Shown here piece by piece: positions 52,837 through 62,379 of a stretch of DNA of 64,000 nt. The notes beneath the pieces are model-generated. The model saw only the letters and a list, made by a program, of their open reading frames with translations. It was not told the origin of the DNA and made no database searches. Position numbers and translations under genes: made by a program. The first letter of the stretch is position 1. Each line of letters begins with the position of its first letter. This stretch comes from Chryseobacterium polytrichastri (GTDB lineage Bacteria > Bacteroidota > Bacteroidia > Flavobacteriales > Weeksellaceae), in contig NZ_FRAV01000015.1 of NCBI RefSeq assembly GCF_900142445.1, positions 1-64,000 of the forward strand, written 5' to 3'.

Positions 52837-54075
52837 ATGGACGAACAGAACACAGATAGCAGATTTGAATTTCTAAAGGGCGATAAAGTACTTTGGATGG
52901 TCATTCTTGTGATCTCCATTTTCTCTATTTTCCCTGTATATTCTGCGAGTTCAAATCTGGAATATATTGTAAATAATGGGACTACAACAGGTCACATTAT
53001 GAAACATATGTTCTTTGTACTTCTGGGCTTAGCCATTATGAGAGTTGTGGGAACAATAAAATACGAATACATCGGAAAGCTCAGCAGCATCCTGCTTGGA
53101 TTAATGATTGTTTTATTGATTATCACAATGTTTACAGGTCAAACCATTGATGGAGCCAGTGCATCCAGATGGTTGAAAATTCCGGGAACACCTATTTCAT
53201 TTCAGCCTTCGTCCTTTGCTTTTTTAATGTTGATCATCTATTTGTGTAGATATTTAACCAAGAAAATAACACGGGAAAGGCTTCCGATAGAGAACATCAT
53301 GTACATCTTCGGTCCTATTCTACTGGTTTTTGTATTGGTTGCAAAAGATAATGGTTCTACGGCATTAATGATTTTAATGGTTTCCGTAGTTGTTTTGGTT
53401 ATAGGCCAATTGCATTGGAAATATATTGCAGGATTTATTTCTTCTTCATTTATAGCTATCATCTTCTTTTTAATAGTTGCTTTAAACACCAACATGATCG
53501 GTGGAAACCGTGTACATACATGGATGAGCCGTATAGAAACATTTACATCAAGTAAAGCGAAAGCGGCTGATGTAGATGATGAAAGCTTAAAGGCAAAGAA
53601 TTATCAGGTAATGCAGGCCAAAGCGGCCATCGTTAATGGTGGGATTACCGGAATGGGACCAGGAAAAAGTGCCTTAAAACAAATGCTTCCTCAGTCTGCA
53701 TCCGATTTTATTTTTGCAGTAATTGTTGAGGAATATGGCGTTATAGGAGCCGCGTTTCTTATTTGTATGTATCTGATTATGATGATCAGGATTGTGATGA
53801 TTGCCAGTAAAATGCCCGCCTTTTTCGGGTCTTTACTCGTCCTCAGTCTCGGGGTCATGATTTTTATACAGCTGTCGGTAAATATTGCAGTAGCCATCAA
53901 CTTAATTCCGGTAACGGGGCAGCCATTACCGCTGATAAGTTATGGAGGAACATCCATGTTGGTGACGTATTTACAATTAGGAATTATTTTAAATATAAGC
54001 TCAAGAATACAGATATACGATGAAGAAGGAATGGGCAAAAAACAAAGCATAGCAGAAATAAACGATATCGCGTAA
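52837..54075 (+). CDS. ftsW: septal peptidoglycan polymerase FtsW
   Basis: 412-residue SEDS-family membrane protein with ten predicted helices. VKNI-type features visible are DGASASRWLKIPG, SFQPSSFAFLMLI, VAKDNGSTAL and GQPLPLISYGGTSML. Works with FtsI at the septum. 11-residue acidic N-terminus before the first helix. Confidence 0.93.
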   Translation: MDEQNTDSRFEFLKGDKVLWMVILVISIFSIFPVYSASSNLEYIVNNGTTTGHIMKHMFFVLLGLAIMRVVGTIKYEYIGKLSSILLGLMIVLLIITMFTGQTIDGASASRWLKIPGTPISFQPSSFAFLMLIIYLCRYLTKKITRERLPIENIMYIFGPILLVFVLVAKDNGSTALMILMVSVVVLVIGQLHWKYIAGFISSSFIAIIFFLIVALNTNMIGGNRVHTWMSRIETFTSSKAKAADVDDESLKAKNYQVMQAKAAIVNGGITGMGPGKSALKQMLPQSASDFIFAVIVEEYGVIGAAFLICMYLIMMIRIVMIASKMPAFFGSLLVLSLGVMIFIQLSVNIAVAINLIPVTGQPLPLISYGGTSMLVTYLQLGIILNISSRIQIYDEEGMGKKQSIAEINDIA

Positions 54076-54078
54076 TGG

Positions 54079-54111
54079 CATTGCGAGGAGCGAAAGCGAC
54101 GAAGCAATCTC
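54079..54111 (+). repeat. GCGAGGAGCGAAAGCGACGA-type dispersed repeat
   Basis: CATTGCGAGGAGCGAAAGCG continued by ACGAAGCAATCTC fills most of the 49-bp ftsW-murG gap. ATTGC / GCAAT ends bracket it. The wording is a well-known palindromic repeat type found in many bacterial genomes. Confidence 0.7.
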
Positions 54112-54124
54112 AAAATTTATATAA

Positions 54125-55234
54125 ATGGACAAAAAGTTAAGAATATTATTATCAGGCGGCGGAACAGGAGGACACATCTTCCCGGCCATTGCTATTGCAG
54201 ATGAGATCAAGAAAAGATTTCCTGTTGCAGAATTTTTGTTCATTGGTGCCAACGGAAAGATGGAAATGGAAAAAGTTCCACAAGCTGGCTATAAAATCGA
54301 AGGAATAGATATCGCAGGAATCGACAGAGGAAATATGTTATCCAATTTAGGTTTGCCTTTCAAAATTTTGAAAAGCTTATCTAAATCGAAAAAAATTATT
54401 AAAAACTTTGCTCCCGACTTTGCGGTTGGAACAGGTGGTTTTGCAAGTGGACCCGCTTTGTATGAAGCAAGTAAAATGGGAATTCCTATTTTTATTCAGG
54501 AGCAGAATGCACACGCAGGAGTCACAAATAAGATTTTAAGTAAAAAAGCAAGAGCCGTTTTTACAGCCTATCCAGCAGTGGAAGGTTTTCCTGCAGAAAA
54601 AATAAAATTCTTGGGAAATCCGATTCGTGAAAACATTATTTCAGGAATGCAGGAAACAACTCAGGCAAAAGAAAAAATGGGATTGAATAAAGACAAACTA
54701 ACGATACTTTCTGTTGGGGGCTCTTTAGGTTCAAGAACATTAAATAATGGTTGGAAAGAAAATCTTGAAAGCCTTAAAGAAAAAGGATATCAACTAATCT
54801 GGCAAACCGGAAAACTAGATTATAAAGAAATTGTTGATAGTTGTCAGTTACCAGTTGATGGAAATTCAAACAACCAGATACAAATCAAGGAATTCATAAA
54901 AGATATGGAAATCGCTTATTCAGCAGCCGATATCATTGTTTCAAGAGCAGGGGCCATTGCTATTTCAGAATTGGCCGTAGCACAAAAACCTGTTTTATTG
55001 GTTCCTTTCCCTTTTGCGGCAGAGGATCATCAAACAAAGAATGCGCTGAATCTGGTTGAAAAAAATGCAGCCAAAATGGTAAAAGACTCTGAAATGCAGG
55101 AGAAATTCTGGAATACATTATCAGAAATCTGTGAAAATGAAAGCTTAAGAAAAGAAATGTCTGAAAATCTAAAATATTTTGCCAAGCCAAATGCAGCAAA
55201 AGAGATTGTAGATGAGATATTTAAATTAATGTAA
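54125..55234 (+). CDS. murG: UDP-GlcNAc:lipid I GlcNAc transferase
   Basis: 369-residue GT28 glycosyltransferase on the cytoplasmic face of the membrane. LLSGGGTGGHIFPA at the N-terminus, VGTGGFASGP, QEQNAHAGVTN, VGGSLGSRTLN and the C-terminal SRAGAIAISELA. Makes lipid II. Confidence 0.96.
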   Translation: MDKKLRILLSGGGTGGHIFPAIAIADEIKKRFPVAEFLFIGANGKMEMEKVPQAGYKIEGIDIAGIDRGNMLSNLGLPFKILKSLSKSKKIIKNFAPDFAVGTGGFASGPALYEASKMGIPIFIQEQNAHAGVTNKILSKKARAVFTAYPAVEGFPAEKIKFLGNPIRENIISGMQETTQAKEKMGLNKDKLTILSVGGSLGSRTLNNGWKENLESLKEKGYQLIWQTGKLDYKEIVDSCQLPVDGNSNNQIQIKEFIKDMEIAYSAADIIVSRAGAIAISELAVAQKPVLLVPFPFAAEDHQTKNALNLVEKNAAKMVKDSEMQEKFWNTLSEICENESLRKEMSENLKYFAKPNAAKEIVDEIFKLM

Positions 55235-55239
55235 AGGGA

Positions 55240-56598
55240 ATGAAAAACTTAGAAACATATCAAAATTTTTACTTCGTTGGAATCGGAGGTATCGGGATGA
55301 GTGCTTTGGCACGCTATTTCAATGCTTCAGGTAAAAAAGTTTTGGGCTATGATAAAACCAACACTAAACTCACTCAGAATTTAATGAATGAGGGAATTGA
55401 TATTGTTTTTGAAGATCTTATTGACGAAAGACTTACGTCTCTTGAAAAAGAAAATACATTGGTAATTTATACTCCGGCCATTAAAACGTTGGGGATCTTA
55501 GATTATTTTAATCAAAATAGTTTTGAAGTTTTAAAGCGTGCAAAAGTTTTAGGGTTAATTACTGAAAATACAAATTGTATCGCCGTTGCCGGAACGCACG
55601 GAAAAACAACAACTTCTACTCTAGTCGCTCACTTGTGTAAAGAAGCTGATTTACCTTTTTCTTGCTTTTTGGGCGGAATTTCCGAGAATTTTAAATCCAA
55701 TTTTTTATATAACGGAACAACCTATTCTGTAGTAGAAGCCGATGAATATGACAGAAGTTTCCTTAACCTTTCTCCGGATTGGGCTGTGATAACTTCCACA
55801 GATGCAGATCATTTGGATATTTATGGCGATAAAAATACAATTGAAGAAGGCTTTAAACAATTTGCAGCTTTAGTTCCAGAAGACAAACAGCTTTTTGTAA
55901 GAAAAGGAATTGAGATCGGAAGACCTCATATTACTTATGCGGTCAATGAAAAAGCAGATTATTATTCAGATAATCTTCGAATGGATCATGATAAAATCTA
56001 TTTTGATTTTCATACACCAACCGAAACGATAAAAGATTTGGTTTGGGAAATTCCGGGAATTCATAATGTAGAAAATGCAACGGTTGCATTAGCTATTTTA
56101 AGCAATTTAGGCGTTGATTTCGAAACATTAAAGAAAGCAATTGCTAATTTTAAAGGGATTAAAAGAAGATATACTAAGCATATTTATAATACCGGTAAAA
56201 TTTACATTGATGATTATGCACACCACCCGACAGAAATTAACGCTGTAGTGGGATCTATCAGAACCTTTTACCCTGAAAAAAAATTATTGGTGGTTTTTCA
56301 ACCCCATTTGTTTAGCAGAACCAGAGATTTTGCAGACGGTTTTGCAGAAAGTTTAAGTGATACTGAAGAATTAATCTTACTAGATATTTACCCTGCAAGA
56401 GAACTTCAGGAAAATTTTAAAGAAATAACTTCAGATTGGTTATTGAAAAAAGTTAATTTAGATAAAAAAGAAGTATCAAATTTATCAGATGCTTTTGAAA
56501 AGATAAAAGAAAAAGATTTTGATATCCTTCTCACAGTAGGCGCAGGAAACATTGACACCCTGTATGATCCTATTTGTGAATGGTTGGAGAAAAATTAA
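55240..56598 (+). CDS. murC: UDP-MurNAc-L-alanine ligase
   Basis: 452-residue Mur ligase. GIGGIGMSALARYF at the N-terminus, ATP loop VAGTHGKTTTSTL, central VEADEYDRSFLNL and DADHLDIYG, and the C-terminal YAHHPTEI and FQPHLFSRT. Adds L-Ala to UDP-MurNAc. Five bp after murG. A foreign-looking cassette follows. Confidence 0.96.
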   Translation: MKNLETYQNFYFVGIGGIGMSALARYFNASGKKVLGYDKTNTKLTQNLMNEGIDIVFEDLIDERLTSLEKENTLVIYTPAIKTLGILDYFNQNSFEVLKRAKVLGLITENTNCIAVAGTHGKTTTSTLVAHLCKEADLPFSCFLGGISENFKSNFLYNGTTYSVVEADEYDRSFLNLSPDWAVITSTDADHLDIYGDKNTIEEGFKQFAALVPEDKQLFVRKGIEIGRPHITYAVNEKADYYSDNLRMDHDKIYFDFHTPTETIKDLVWEIPGIHNVENATVALAILSNLGVDFETLKKAIANFKGIKRRYTKHIYNTGKIYIDDYAHHPTEINAVVGSIRTFYPEKKLLVVFQPHLFSRTRDFADGFAESLSDTEELILLDIYPARELQENFKEITSDWLLKKVNLDKKEVSNLSDAFEKIKEKDFDILLTVGAGNIDTLYDPICEWLEKN

Positions 56599-56611
56599 TT
56601 AAAATAAGCTT

Positions 56612-57178
56612 AACGCAACGAGCGCAATGATTTTTTTTGGAAAGCGTATTAATTTCGTTCGCAAGGGCGTTTCACTCAGCAAATGATAGCAGAATTATCA
56701 TTTAAGAGTAAAAATATATAATATGACAGAGAATGAAATTTCAAATTTAGTTTTTGATGCAGGAATGAAAATTCACCGCAAACTTGGAATTGGTCTCTTT
56801 GAAAATGTTTATGAGCGATGTTTAATTCACGAATTGAAAAATAAGGGAATGAATGTTGAAAGTCAAAAAGATATTTGTGTCAATTATGAAGGTTTAGTCA
56901 TAGAAAAAGCGTTCAGAGTAGACTTATTAATTGAAAATAAAGTAATTATAGAAATAAAAGCGGTTCAGGATATTAATGATTATCATTTTTTCCAGCTTTT
57001 AAACTATTTAAGAATAGCTGATATGAAGTTAGGAATGATTTTAAATTTTCATTCAACATTATTTAAAAATGGAGTAAGAAGAGTTGTAAACAAATTATAA
57101 AAGTTAAAGCCATTGCTGAGTGAAACGCCCTTGCGAACGAAGAAATATAAAAAAAGAAAATCTTTGCGAACATAGCGT
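56612..57178. mobile_element. inverted-repeat-bounded GxxExxY cassette (candidate)
   Basis: Left arm 56654-56682 and right arm 57113-57141 form a 29-bp perfect inverted repeat; conserved words TTAACGC and GCAA-GATTT extend the similarity outward on both sides. The only gene inside is the GxxExxY protein. Element boundaries, target-site duplication and mobility are unproven. Confidence 0.5.
56723..57100 (+). CDS. GxxExxY protein (PD-(D/E)XK-like)
   Basis: 125-residue protein carrying the naming motif G-L-F-E-N-V-Y (LGIGLFENVYERCLIHELK) and the nuclease-like core FRVDLLIENKVIIEIKA (D...E-x-K). This family (PDDEXK_3) is small, sporadic and of unknown role. Here it lies inside the dcw cluster between murC and ftsQ, where no gene is normally found, bounded by inverted repeats (56654-57141). 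No known nuclease activity is claimed. Confidence 0.85.
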   Translation: MTENEISNLVFDAGMKIHRKLGIGLFENVYERCLIHELKNKGMNVESQKDICVNYEGLVIEKAFRVDLLIENKVIIEIKAVQDINDYHFFQLLNYLRIADMKLGMILNFHSTLFKNGVRRVVNKL

Positions 57179-57195
57179 TAAAAGAAAAAAAGAAA

Positions 57196-58182
57196 ATGAA
57201 AAATAAATACAGAATATTAAAAATTGCTATCACAGTGATCCTTCTTGGGTTCCTGCTAAGTTTCTCATTGAAGAAATTTGGGGGTCAGAAGATCACGGAT
57301 AATAATATTTCTGTGAAAATGAATGAAAAAACTCCGGTGTATTTCGTTGATGAAAAAGATATCAGAGCCATCGTAAACAAAGAAAATCCATCAGGAAAAG
57401 TAGGAGACCTTAATATTCCGGCGTTGGAAAAAAAGATCAATGCACTTCCGGCTATAGACAGTGCCAATGTCTACTTAAACCTTAATGGGAAACTTAATCT
57501 TGATATTAAACAAAGAGTCCCTATTTTCAGGTTAAATAAAGATGGAAGAGATTTTTATGTAGATGATAAAGGAGTTGAATTTCCGATCTCTAAAACGTAC
57601 TCACACCCTTGTATGTTGGTTACTGGAAATGTAAAAACCGATGAATATGGAAAATTAGCGGAACTGGTTGAGAAAATCGACAAAGATGATTTCAGTAAAA
57701 AATATTTCATTGGGATATCAAAAGACAACAACGGAGATTACAACCTTCTCACAAGCGAAGGAAATTATAAAGTTGAACTCGGTGATCTGGATAATATAGA
57801 ATTAAAAGTAAAAGGATTTAAAGCTTTTGTAGAAAAATATCTAGTTTATCAGGATCCTTTAAAATACAATATGATCTCTATAAAGTATCAGAATCAGATT
57901 GTGACCACACTAAATCCTTATTTTAAAGAAAACGACAGTATTTTAAAAGTGGGGAATTTAGAACTTGCAAAAGTATCAACGCCAGCCCCTGCTAAAAAAA
58001 CAGAGGCTAAGCTCAAAATAGGAAACGTAAAGAAAGAAACTAAGAAACCTAGCTCTACTTCTAAAAAACCGAAGGAAGGTACAAAGCCAAAGGCTACAGC
58101 CAAGCCAAAAGCAAAAGAAACTAAAAAAACAGAAAAGAAAATAACTCCTGCCAAGGCAAAAGCAAAAGTTAAAGTAGAATAA
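57196..58182 (+). CDS. ftsQ: cell division protein FtsQ/DivIB
   Basis: 328 residues: one transmembrane helix (about 8-26, LKIAITVILLGFLLSFSL), a POTRA-like segment and the beta domain (GKLNLDIKQRVPIFRLN, DDKGVEFPIS). After about residue 265 there is a lysine/proline/alanine-rich tail (KPKEGTKPKATAKPKAKE-type), a feature not seen in most FtsQ. Its start follows the cassette; the next gene is ftsA. Confidence 0.88.
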   Translation: MKNKYRILKIAITVILLGFLLSFSLKKFGGQKITDNNISVKMNEKTPVYFVDEKDIRAIVNKENPSGKVGDLNIPALEKKINALPAIDSANVYLNLNGKLNLDIKQRVPIFRLNKDGRDFYVDDKGVEFPISKTYSHPCMLVTGNVKTDEYGKLAELVEKIDKDDFSKKYFIGISKDNNGDYNLLTSEGNYKVELGDLDNIELKVKGFKAFVEKYLVYQDPLKYNMISIKYQNQIVTTLNPYFKENDSILKVGNLELAKVSTPAPAKKTEAKLKIGNVKKETKKPSSTSKKPKEGTKPKATAKPKAKETKKTEKKITPAKAKAKVKVE

Positions 58183-58205
58183 AAAAAATCAAATCGATAT
58201 AAACA

Positions 58206-59585
58206 ATGGAAAATCAAGAGTATTCAGTAGGTCTGGACATAGGGACAACAAAGATAGTCGCGATTGTCGGAAGGAGGAATGCACACGGGAAAATCGAAAT
58301 TCTCGGTGTTGGGAAGGCCAAAAGTCTTGGAGTTCATAAGGGCATTGTGAATAATATTTCGCAAACCATTAACTCTATTAAGGCTGCTGTGTCAGAAGCA
58401 CAATCAAGCGCAGGAGTTCCTATCCGTAAAGTCACGGTAGGTATTGCAGGAAAGCACATACGCTCTCTCCAGCACTCCGATTATATTATGCGTGAGCACC
58501 CCGACAAATTTATTACAGATGATGATATAGAAGCACTGAAAGATCAGGTCAAGAAACTGGTTATGCTTCCCGGAGAAGAAATTATCCATGTTCTTCCCCA
58601 AGAATATAAAGTGGATTCCGAAGGTGAAATTCAAGAGCCTGTTGGTATGCACGGGAAACGTTTAGAAGCTAATTTCCACGTAGTTGTGGGACAAATGGGT
58701 AGTATCCGAAACATTGCAAGATGCGTAAGAGAAGCCGGTTTGGAAATGGAAGCTCTTACTTTAGAGCCTTTAGCATCTTCAGAAGCGGTTCTTACCAAAG
58801 AAGAAAAAGAAGCAGGAGTTGCCATCGTAGATATTGGTGGTGGTACTACAGATATAGCTATATTTAAAGATAATATTATCCGTCATACATGTGTAATTCC
58901 TTATGGTGGCGGGATCATTACAGAAGATATTAAAGAAGGCTGTTCCATTATAGAGAAACATGCAGAGCAACTGAAAGTAAAATTCGGTTCTGCAGTTCCT
59001 GAGTTGGAAAAAGACAGCACATTTGTTACTATTCCGGGACTTCATGGAAGACCAGATAAAGAAATTTCTCTTAAAACTTTAGCACAGATTATCAATGCAA
59101 GAGTAGAAGAAATTCTTGAAATGGTAAATACAGAATTAAAGGCGTATGGTGCTTTTGAACAAAAGAAAAAACTGATTGCGGGAATTGTTCTTACAGGAGG
59201 TGGATCTAATTTGAAACATCTTCGTCAGCTTGCTAATTATACTACCGGTTTTGATAGTAGAATTGGTTTTGCAAATGAGTATATTGCTAATGATAAAAAT
59301 CAATATTTAAAAGGTCCTGAATTTGCAACCTCTATTGGATTATTAATGGAGAGTTTAAAAATCAGAGACAAAAAACCGGTTATAATAGAAGAAGAACTCG
59401 TTCAGGAAGCTCCTAAGCAAGAAATTGCAGACGAAGTTGTGGAAACCAATACAACGGCTCAACACACAGCACCTGTTCAGGAACAAGAAGTTAAAACCCC
59501 ACAGGAAAATAAAAGAGCGGCAAGACTGACTTTCGGACAGTCGCTTATGGAAAAAGTAAAAAAATTCTTTGAAGAAGTAGAATAG
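58206..59585 (+). CDS. ftsA: cell division protein FtsA
   Basis: 459-residue actin-fold protein. GLDIGTTKIVAIVG, the 1C-domain segment, DIGGGTTDIAIF and LTGGGSNLKHL mark the ATPase core. The tail ends FGQSLMEKVKKFFEEVE, an amphipathic membrane-targeting helix. Anchors FtsZ to the membrane. 23 bp after ftsQ. Confidence 0.96.
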   Translation: MENQEYSVGLDIGTTKIVAIVGRRNAHGKIEILGVGKAKSLGVHKGIVNNISQTINSIKAAVSEAQSSAGVPIRKVTVGIAGKHIRSLQHSDYIMREHPDKFITDDDIEALKDQVKKLVMLPGEEIIHVLPQEYKVDSEGEIQEPVGMHGKRLEANFHVVVGQMGSIRNIARCVREAGLEMEALTLEPLASSEAVLTKEEKEAGVAIVDIGGGTTDIAIFKDNIIRHTCVIPYGGGIITEDIKEGCSIIEKHAEQLKVKFGSAVPELEKDSTFVTIPGLHGRPDKEISLKTLAQIINARVEEILEMVNTELKAYGAFEQKKKLIAGIVLTGGGSNLKHLRQLANYTTGFDSRIGFANEYIANDKNQYLKGPEFATSIGLLMESLKIRDKKPVIIEEELVQEAPKQEIADEVVETNTTAQHTAPVQEQEVKTPQENKRAARLTFGQSLMEKVKKFFEEVE

Positions 59586-59599
59586 TAAATACAGATATT

Positions 59600-61510
59600 A
59601 TGGAAAATATAGGTACACAAGGATTTTCATTTGATTTACCAAAAGGTAACTCAGCGATCATAAAGGTAATTGGTGTTGGTGGCGGTGGAAACAACGCCCT
59701 AAAATACATGTACGAGAAAGGAATTCACGGAGTAGATTTCGTGGTTTGTAATACAGATGCTCAAACTCTAGATAATAACCCGGTTTCAAACAAAGTACAG
59801 TTAGGAACTACGATTACAGAAGGATTAGGTGCAGGTGCCGATCCTGAAGTAGGAGAAAAATCAGCAATTGAGAGTATTGAAGAGATCAAGGCTGCGATGG
59901 GACATAATACCAAAATGGTGTTTATCACTGCCGGAATGGGCGGTGGAACCGGAACTGGTGCAGCTCCCGTAATCGCTAAAGTGGCTAAAGATATGGGAAT
60001 CTTAACGGTAGGTATTGTTACCGTTCCTTTCAGTTTTGAAGGGAAAAGAAGACTGGAACAAGCTGAAATTGGTCTTGAAAAATTAAGAAATAATGTTGAT
60101 TCACTTATTGTGATCAATAACGATAAACTAAGACAGCAGTTTGGTAACCTTGGATTCAAACAAGGGTTCTCAAAAGCCGATGAAGTATTAACCAATGCGG
60201 CAAAAGGTATGGCAGAGGTTATTACAGGTTACTTTGATGTAAACATTGACTTTAGAGATGCTAAATCTGTGCTTCAAAATTCAGGGACAGCTTTGATGTC
60301 TACAGGTACAGCTTCAGGAGAAAACAAAGCGGATGAAGCGGTAAGAAAAGCGCTGGATTCCCCTCTATTGAATGACAATAAGATTACAGGTGCTAAAAAT
60401 GTATTATTGTTGATCAGAAGTGGTGTAGAAGAAGTAACGATGGACGAGATCGGTATCATCATGGATTACATTCAGAAAGAAGCTGGAAATACAGCTGATA
60501 TTATTTTCGGGGTGGGTGCTGATGAAGAATTAGGAGATGCAATAAGCGTTCTTGTGATCGCAACAGGTTTTTCTAATGACGATAAAAAATTCGCAGGCCC
60601 AACAGAAAAAATCAGAATTGGTCTTAATGACAAATTAGATTCTAATAAAACTTCTCCGTTTAAAACAAGAGAAGAAAGAGAGGTTGCTCCTGAGCATGGC
60701 TACGATTTTGGAGGAAAAAATCATTTCAGATTAGACGACGAAGACCACGACAGTCCACAGTTTAAGTCTATGACTACTGAAAAAAAAATGATTATCGAGG
60801 ATGAGAGCATTACAACAGAAGTAAAATTCTCTGATAGAGAGGAAGATACATTAGGTAGTTCTAATCAAGGCTGGAGAGGTGATGAAGAAGAGCAGGATGC
60901 ATACAGCTTATTTGCTATTGATGACGATAACGATCCTAATGATTTAGAGATTCAATCTTTCTCATTTGAAACAGAAGACAGAAGAGAAGAACCAAAAACA
61001 AATATTTCTACTCCAACTTATTCTCAGGAAAAACCGGTTGAGTTTAGTTTCTTTGTAAACGAACCCATCAGCGAGCCTAGAACTGATTTTGGACAGCCAA
61101 AAGCAGAGTTTAGTACTCCAACGAATACATACAGTCAGGTAACAGAAGAAGTGGCTCCAAAAATTGAAAGTTTCTATCAACCCAAAGAGGAAATAAAAAC
61201 TGAAGAGAGACCTGCTTATGAAAGCAAAACTGAAATTGAAACTTCTTCTGACAGCGAATTCACTTTTGTGAATAAAACAGCAGAACAAGAAAGAGTAATA
61301 GAAAGAAGAAATAAACTAAAAGAATTCAACTCTCGCTACCAAAGCTTTGATAGCGCAAGTGAGTTCGAATCTGTTCCTGCTTTCAAGAGAAAAAATATTT
61401 CTATTGACGGAACTAATGCTTCAGATCAAAATATAAACACGTATTTATCTGACAACAATGGTTCTATGCAAATCAGAGAAAACAGATTTTTAAATAAAGA
61501 TGTAGATTAA
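59600..61510 (+). CDS. ftsZ: cell division protein FtsZ
   Basis: 636-residue tubulin homologue. The GTP loop GGGTGTGAAPV (about 115), T-loops including NTDAQTL and the T7 region NVDIDFRDAKSVL-type segment are present. After about residue 340 a long acidic, disordered, Ser/Thr/Glu-rich linker of some 270 residues follows, then a conserved-looking end QIRENRFLNKDVD that may be the C-terminal peptide. The linker length is unusual compared with many FtsZ but common in Bacteroidota. Confidence 0.97.
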   Translation: MENIGTQGFSFDLPKGNSAIIKVIGVGGGGNNALKYMYEKGIHGVDFVVCNTDAQTLDNNPVSNKVQLGTTITEGLGAGADPEVGEKSAIESIEEIKAAMGHNTKMVFITAGMGGGTGTGAAPVIAKVAKDMGILTVGIVTVPFSFEGKRRLEQAEIGLEKLRNNVDSLIVINNDKLRQQFGNLGFKQGFSKADEVLTNAAKGMAEVITGYFDVNIDFRDAKSVLQNSGTALMSTGTASGENKADEAVRKALDSPLLNDNKITGAKNVLLLIRSGVEEVTMDEIGIIMDYIQKEAGNTADIIFGVGADEELGDAISVLVIATGFSNDDKKFAGPTEKIRIGLNDKLDSNKTSPFKTREEREVAPEHGYDFGGKNHFRLDDEDHDSPQFKSMTTEKKMIIEDESITTEVKFSDREEDTLGSSNQGWRGDEEEQDAYSLFAIDDDNDPNDLEIQSFSFETEDRREEPKTNISTPTYSQEKPVEFSFFVNEPISEPRTDFGQPKAEFSTPTNTYSQVTEEVAPKIESFYQPKEEIKTEERPAYESKTEIETSSDSEFTFVNKTAEQERVIERRNKLKEFNSRYQSFDSASEFESVPAFKRKNISIDGTNASDQNINTYLSDNNGSMQIRENRFLNKDVD

Positions 61511-61520
61511 ATTGCTACAA

Positions 61521-61579
61521 GCAATAAGCAGTAAACTCTAAGCTTGTTAATTCGAGCGTAAATGCGTACTGCTTATTGC
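61521..61579 (+). repeat. 13-bp inverted repeat in ftsZ-yqeY gap
   Basis: GCAATAAGCAGTA / TACTGCTTATTGC (61521-61533 with 61567-61579), perfect. Similar words occur in the gap before secA. Confidence 0.65.
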
Positions 61580-61600
61580 ATAAAGCTTAAAGCCCAAACC

Positions 61601-62047
61601 ATGAGTTTAGAAATTATAATTAGTGAAGCTATAAAAACAGCAATGAGAGCAAAAGACAGAGTAGCTCTGGATTCTCTTCGTGCTGTAAAATCTCAGATCC
61701 TACTTCTAAAAACAGAAGCTAGAGGTGCAGAAGTTTCAGAAGAGCAGGAAATTGCTATTTTACAAAGAATGATCAAACAACGTAAGGATTCTTACGAACA
61801 ATTTACTGCACAAGGCAGAAATGATCTTGCAGAAGTAGAAGAAGCTCAGATGAAAGTTATTGAGAAATTTTTACCACAACAGCTTTCTCCAGAAGAATTG
61901 GAAGCTGAAATGAAAAACATTATCTCAGAAGCAGGTGCTGAGTCTATAAAAGATTTAGGAAAAGTAATGGGAGTTGCCTCAAAAGCATTTGCTGGAAGGT
62001 CTGATGGAAAGAGTATTTCCGAAATGGCTAAAAAACTCCTTTCTTAG
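61601..62047 (+). CDS. yqeY: GatB/YqeY domain protein
   Basis: 148 residues from the ATG at 61601. Begins SLEIIISEAIKTAMRAKDRV and contains RMIKQRKDSYEQF, the classic YqeY pattern, related to the tail domain of GatB. It may act in tRNA-dependent amidation or translation quality. The longer reading from 61562 runs through the repeat and is rejected. Confidence 0.85.
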   Translation: MSLEIIISEAIKTAMRAKDRVALDSLRAVKSQILLLKTEARGAEVSEEQEIAILQRMIKQRKDSYEQFTAQGRNDLAEVEEAQMKVIEKFLPQQLSPEELEAEMKNIISEAGAESIKDLGKVMGVASKAFAGRSDGKSISEMAKKLLS

Positions 62048-62114
62048 AAAAGTCTTGGCGTGATTTCCAAGCAATAGATAAGGATATTCAATATTTGCAT
62101 ATCGATTTGATTAA

Positions 62115-62153
62115 GAAGCCCGAAACATTTCCAGTTTCGGGCTTCATTTTTTT
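62115..62153 (+). terminator. terminator of the dcw/yqeY operon
   Basis: Perfect 12-bp stem GAAGCCCGAAAC / GTTTCGGGCTTC with an ATTTCCA loop, followed by T7. Confidence 0.85.
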
Positions 62154-62379
62154 ATCTTGAGATATTCAATATTTTTATGATTCTAAAAGAGAATTGAATA
62201 TTCCGTTAAAGTAAGGGAAAAATGTAAATGTTTTTTTCATGGTTATTGTTTTCAGAATCATTTCAAATTTAACAATTATTTTCGATAATCAATAACATTA
62301 TCTCATTATTGTTTTAATATCATTAAACTATTAATATATCACCAATCTTGTTTTACGAATACTTTGATAGTTTTTATAT

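Noticed and set aside
60962..61288. Antisense 108-residue ORF under the ftsZ linker
   Set aside because: Shadow of the acidic linker codons; no promoter or domain.
61562..61600. Longer N-terminus for the YqeY protein (MRTAYCIKLKAQT)
   Set aside because: It runs through the GCAATAAGC inverted repeat; the family starts at MSLEIII.
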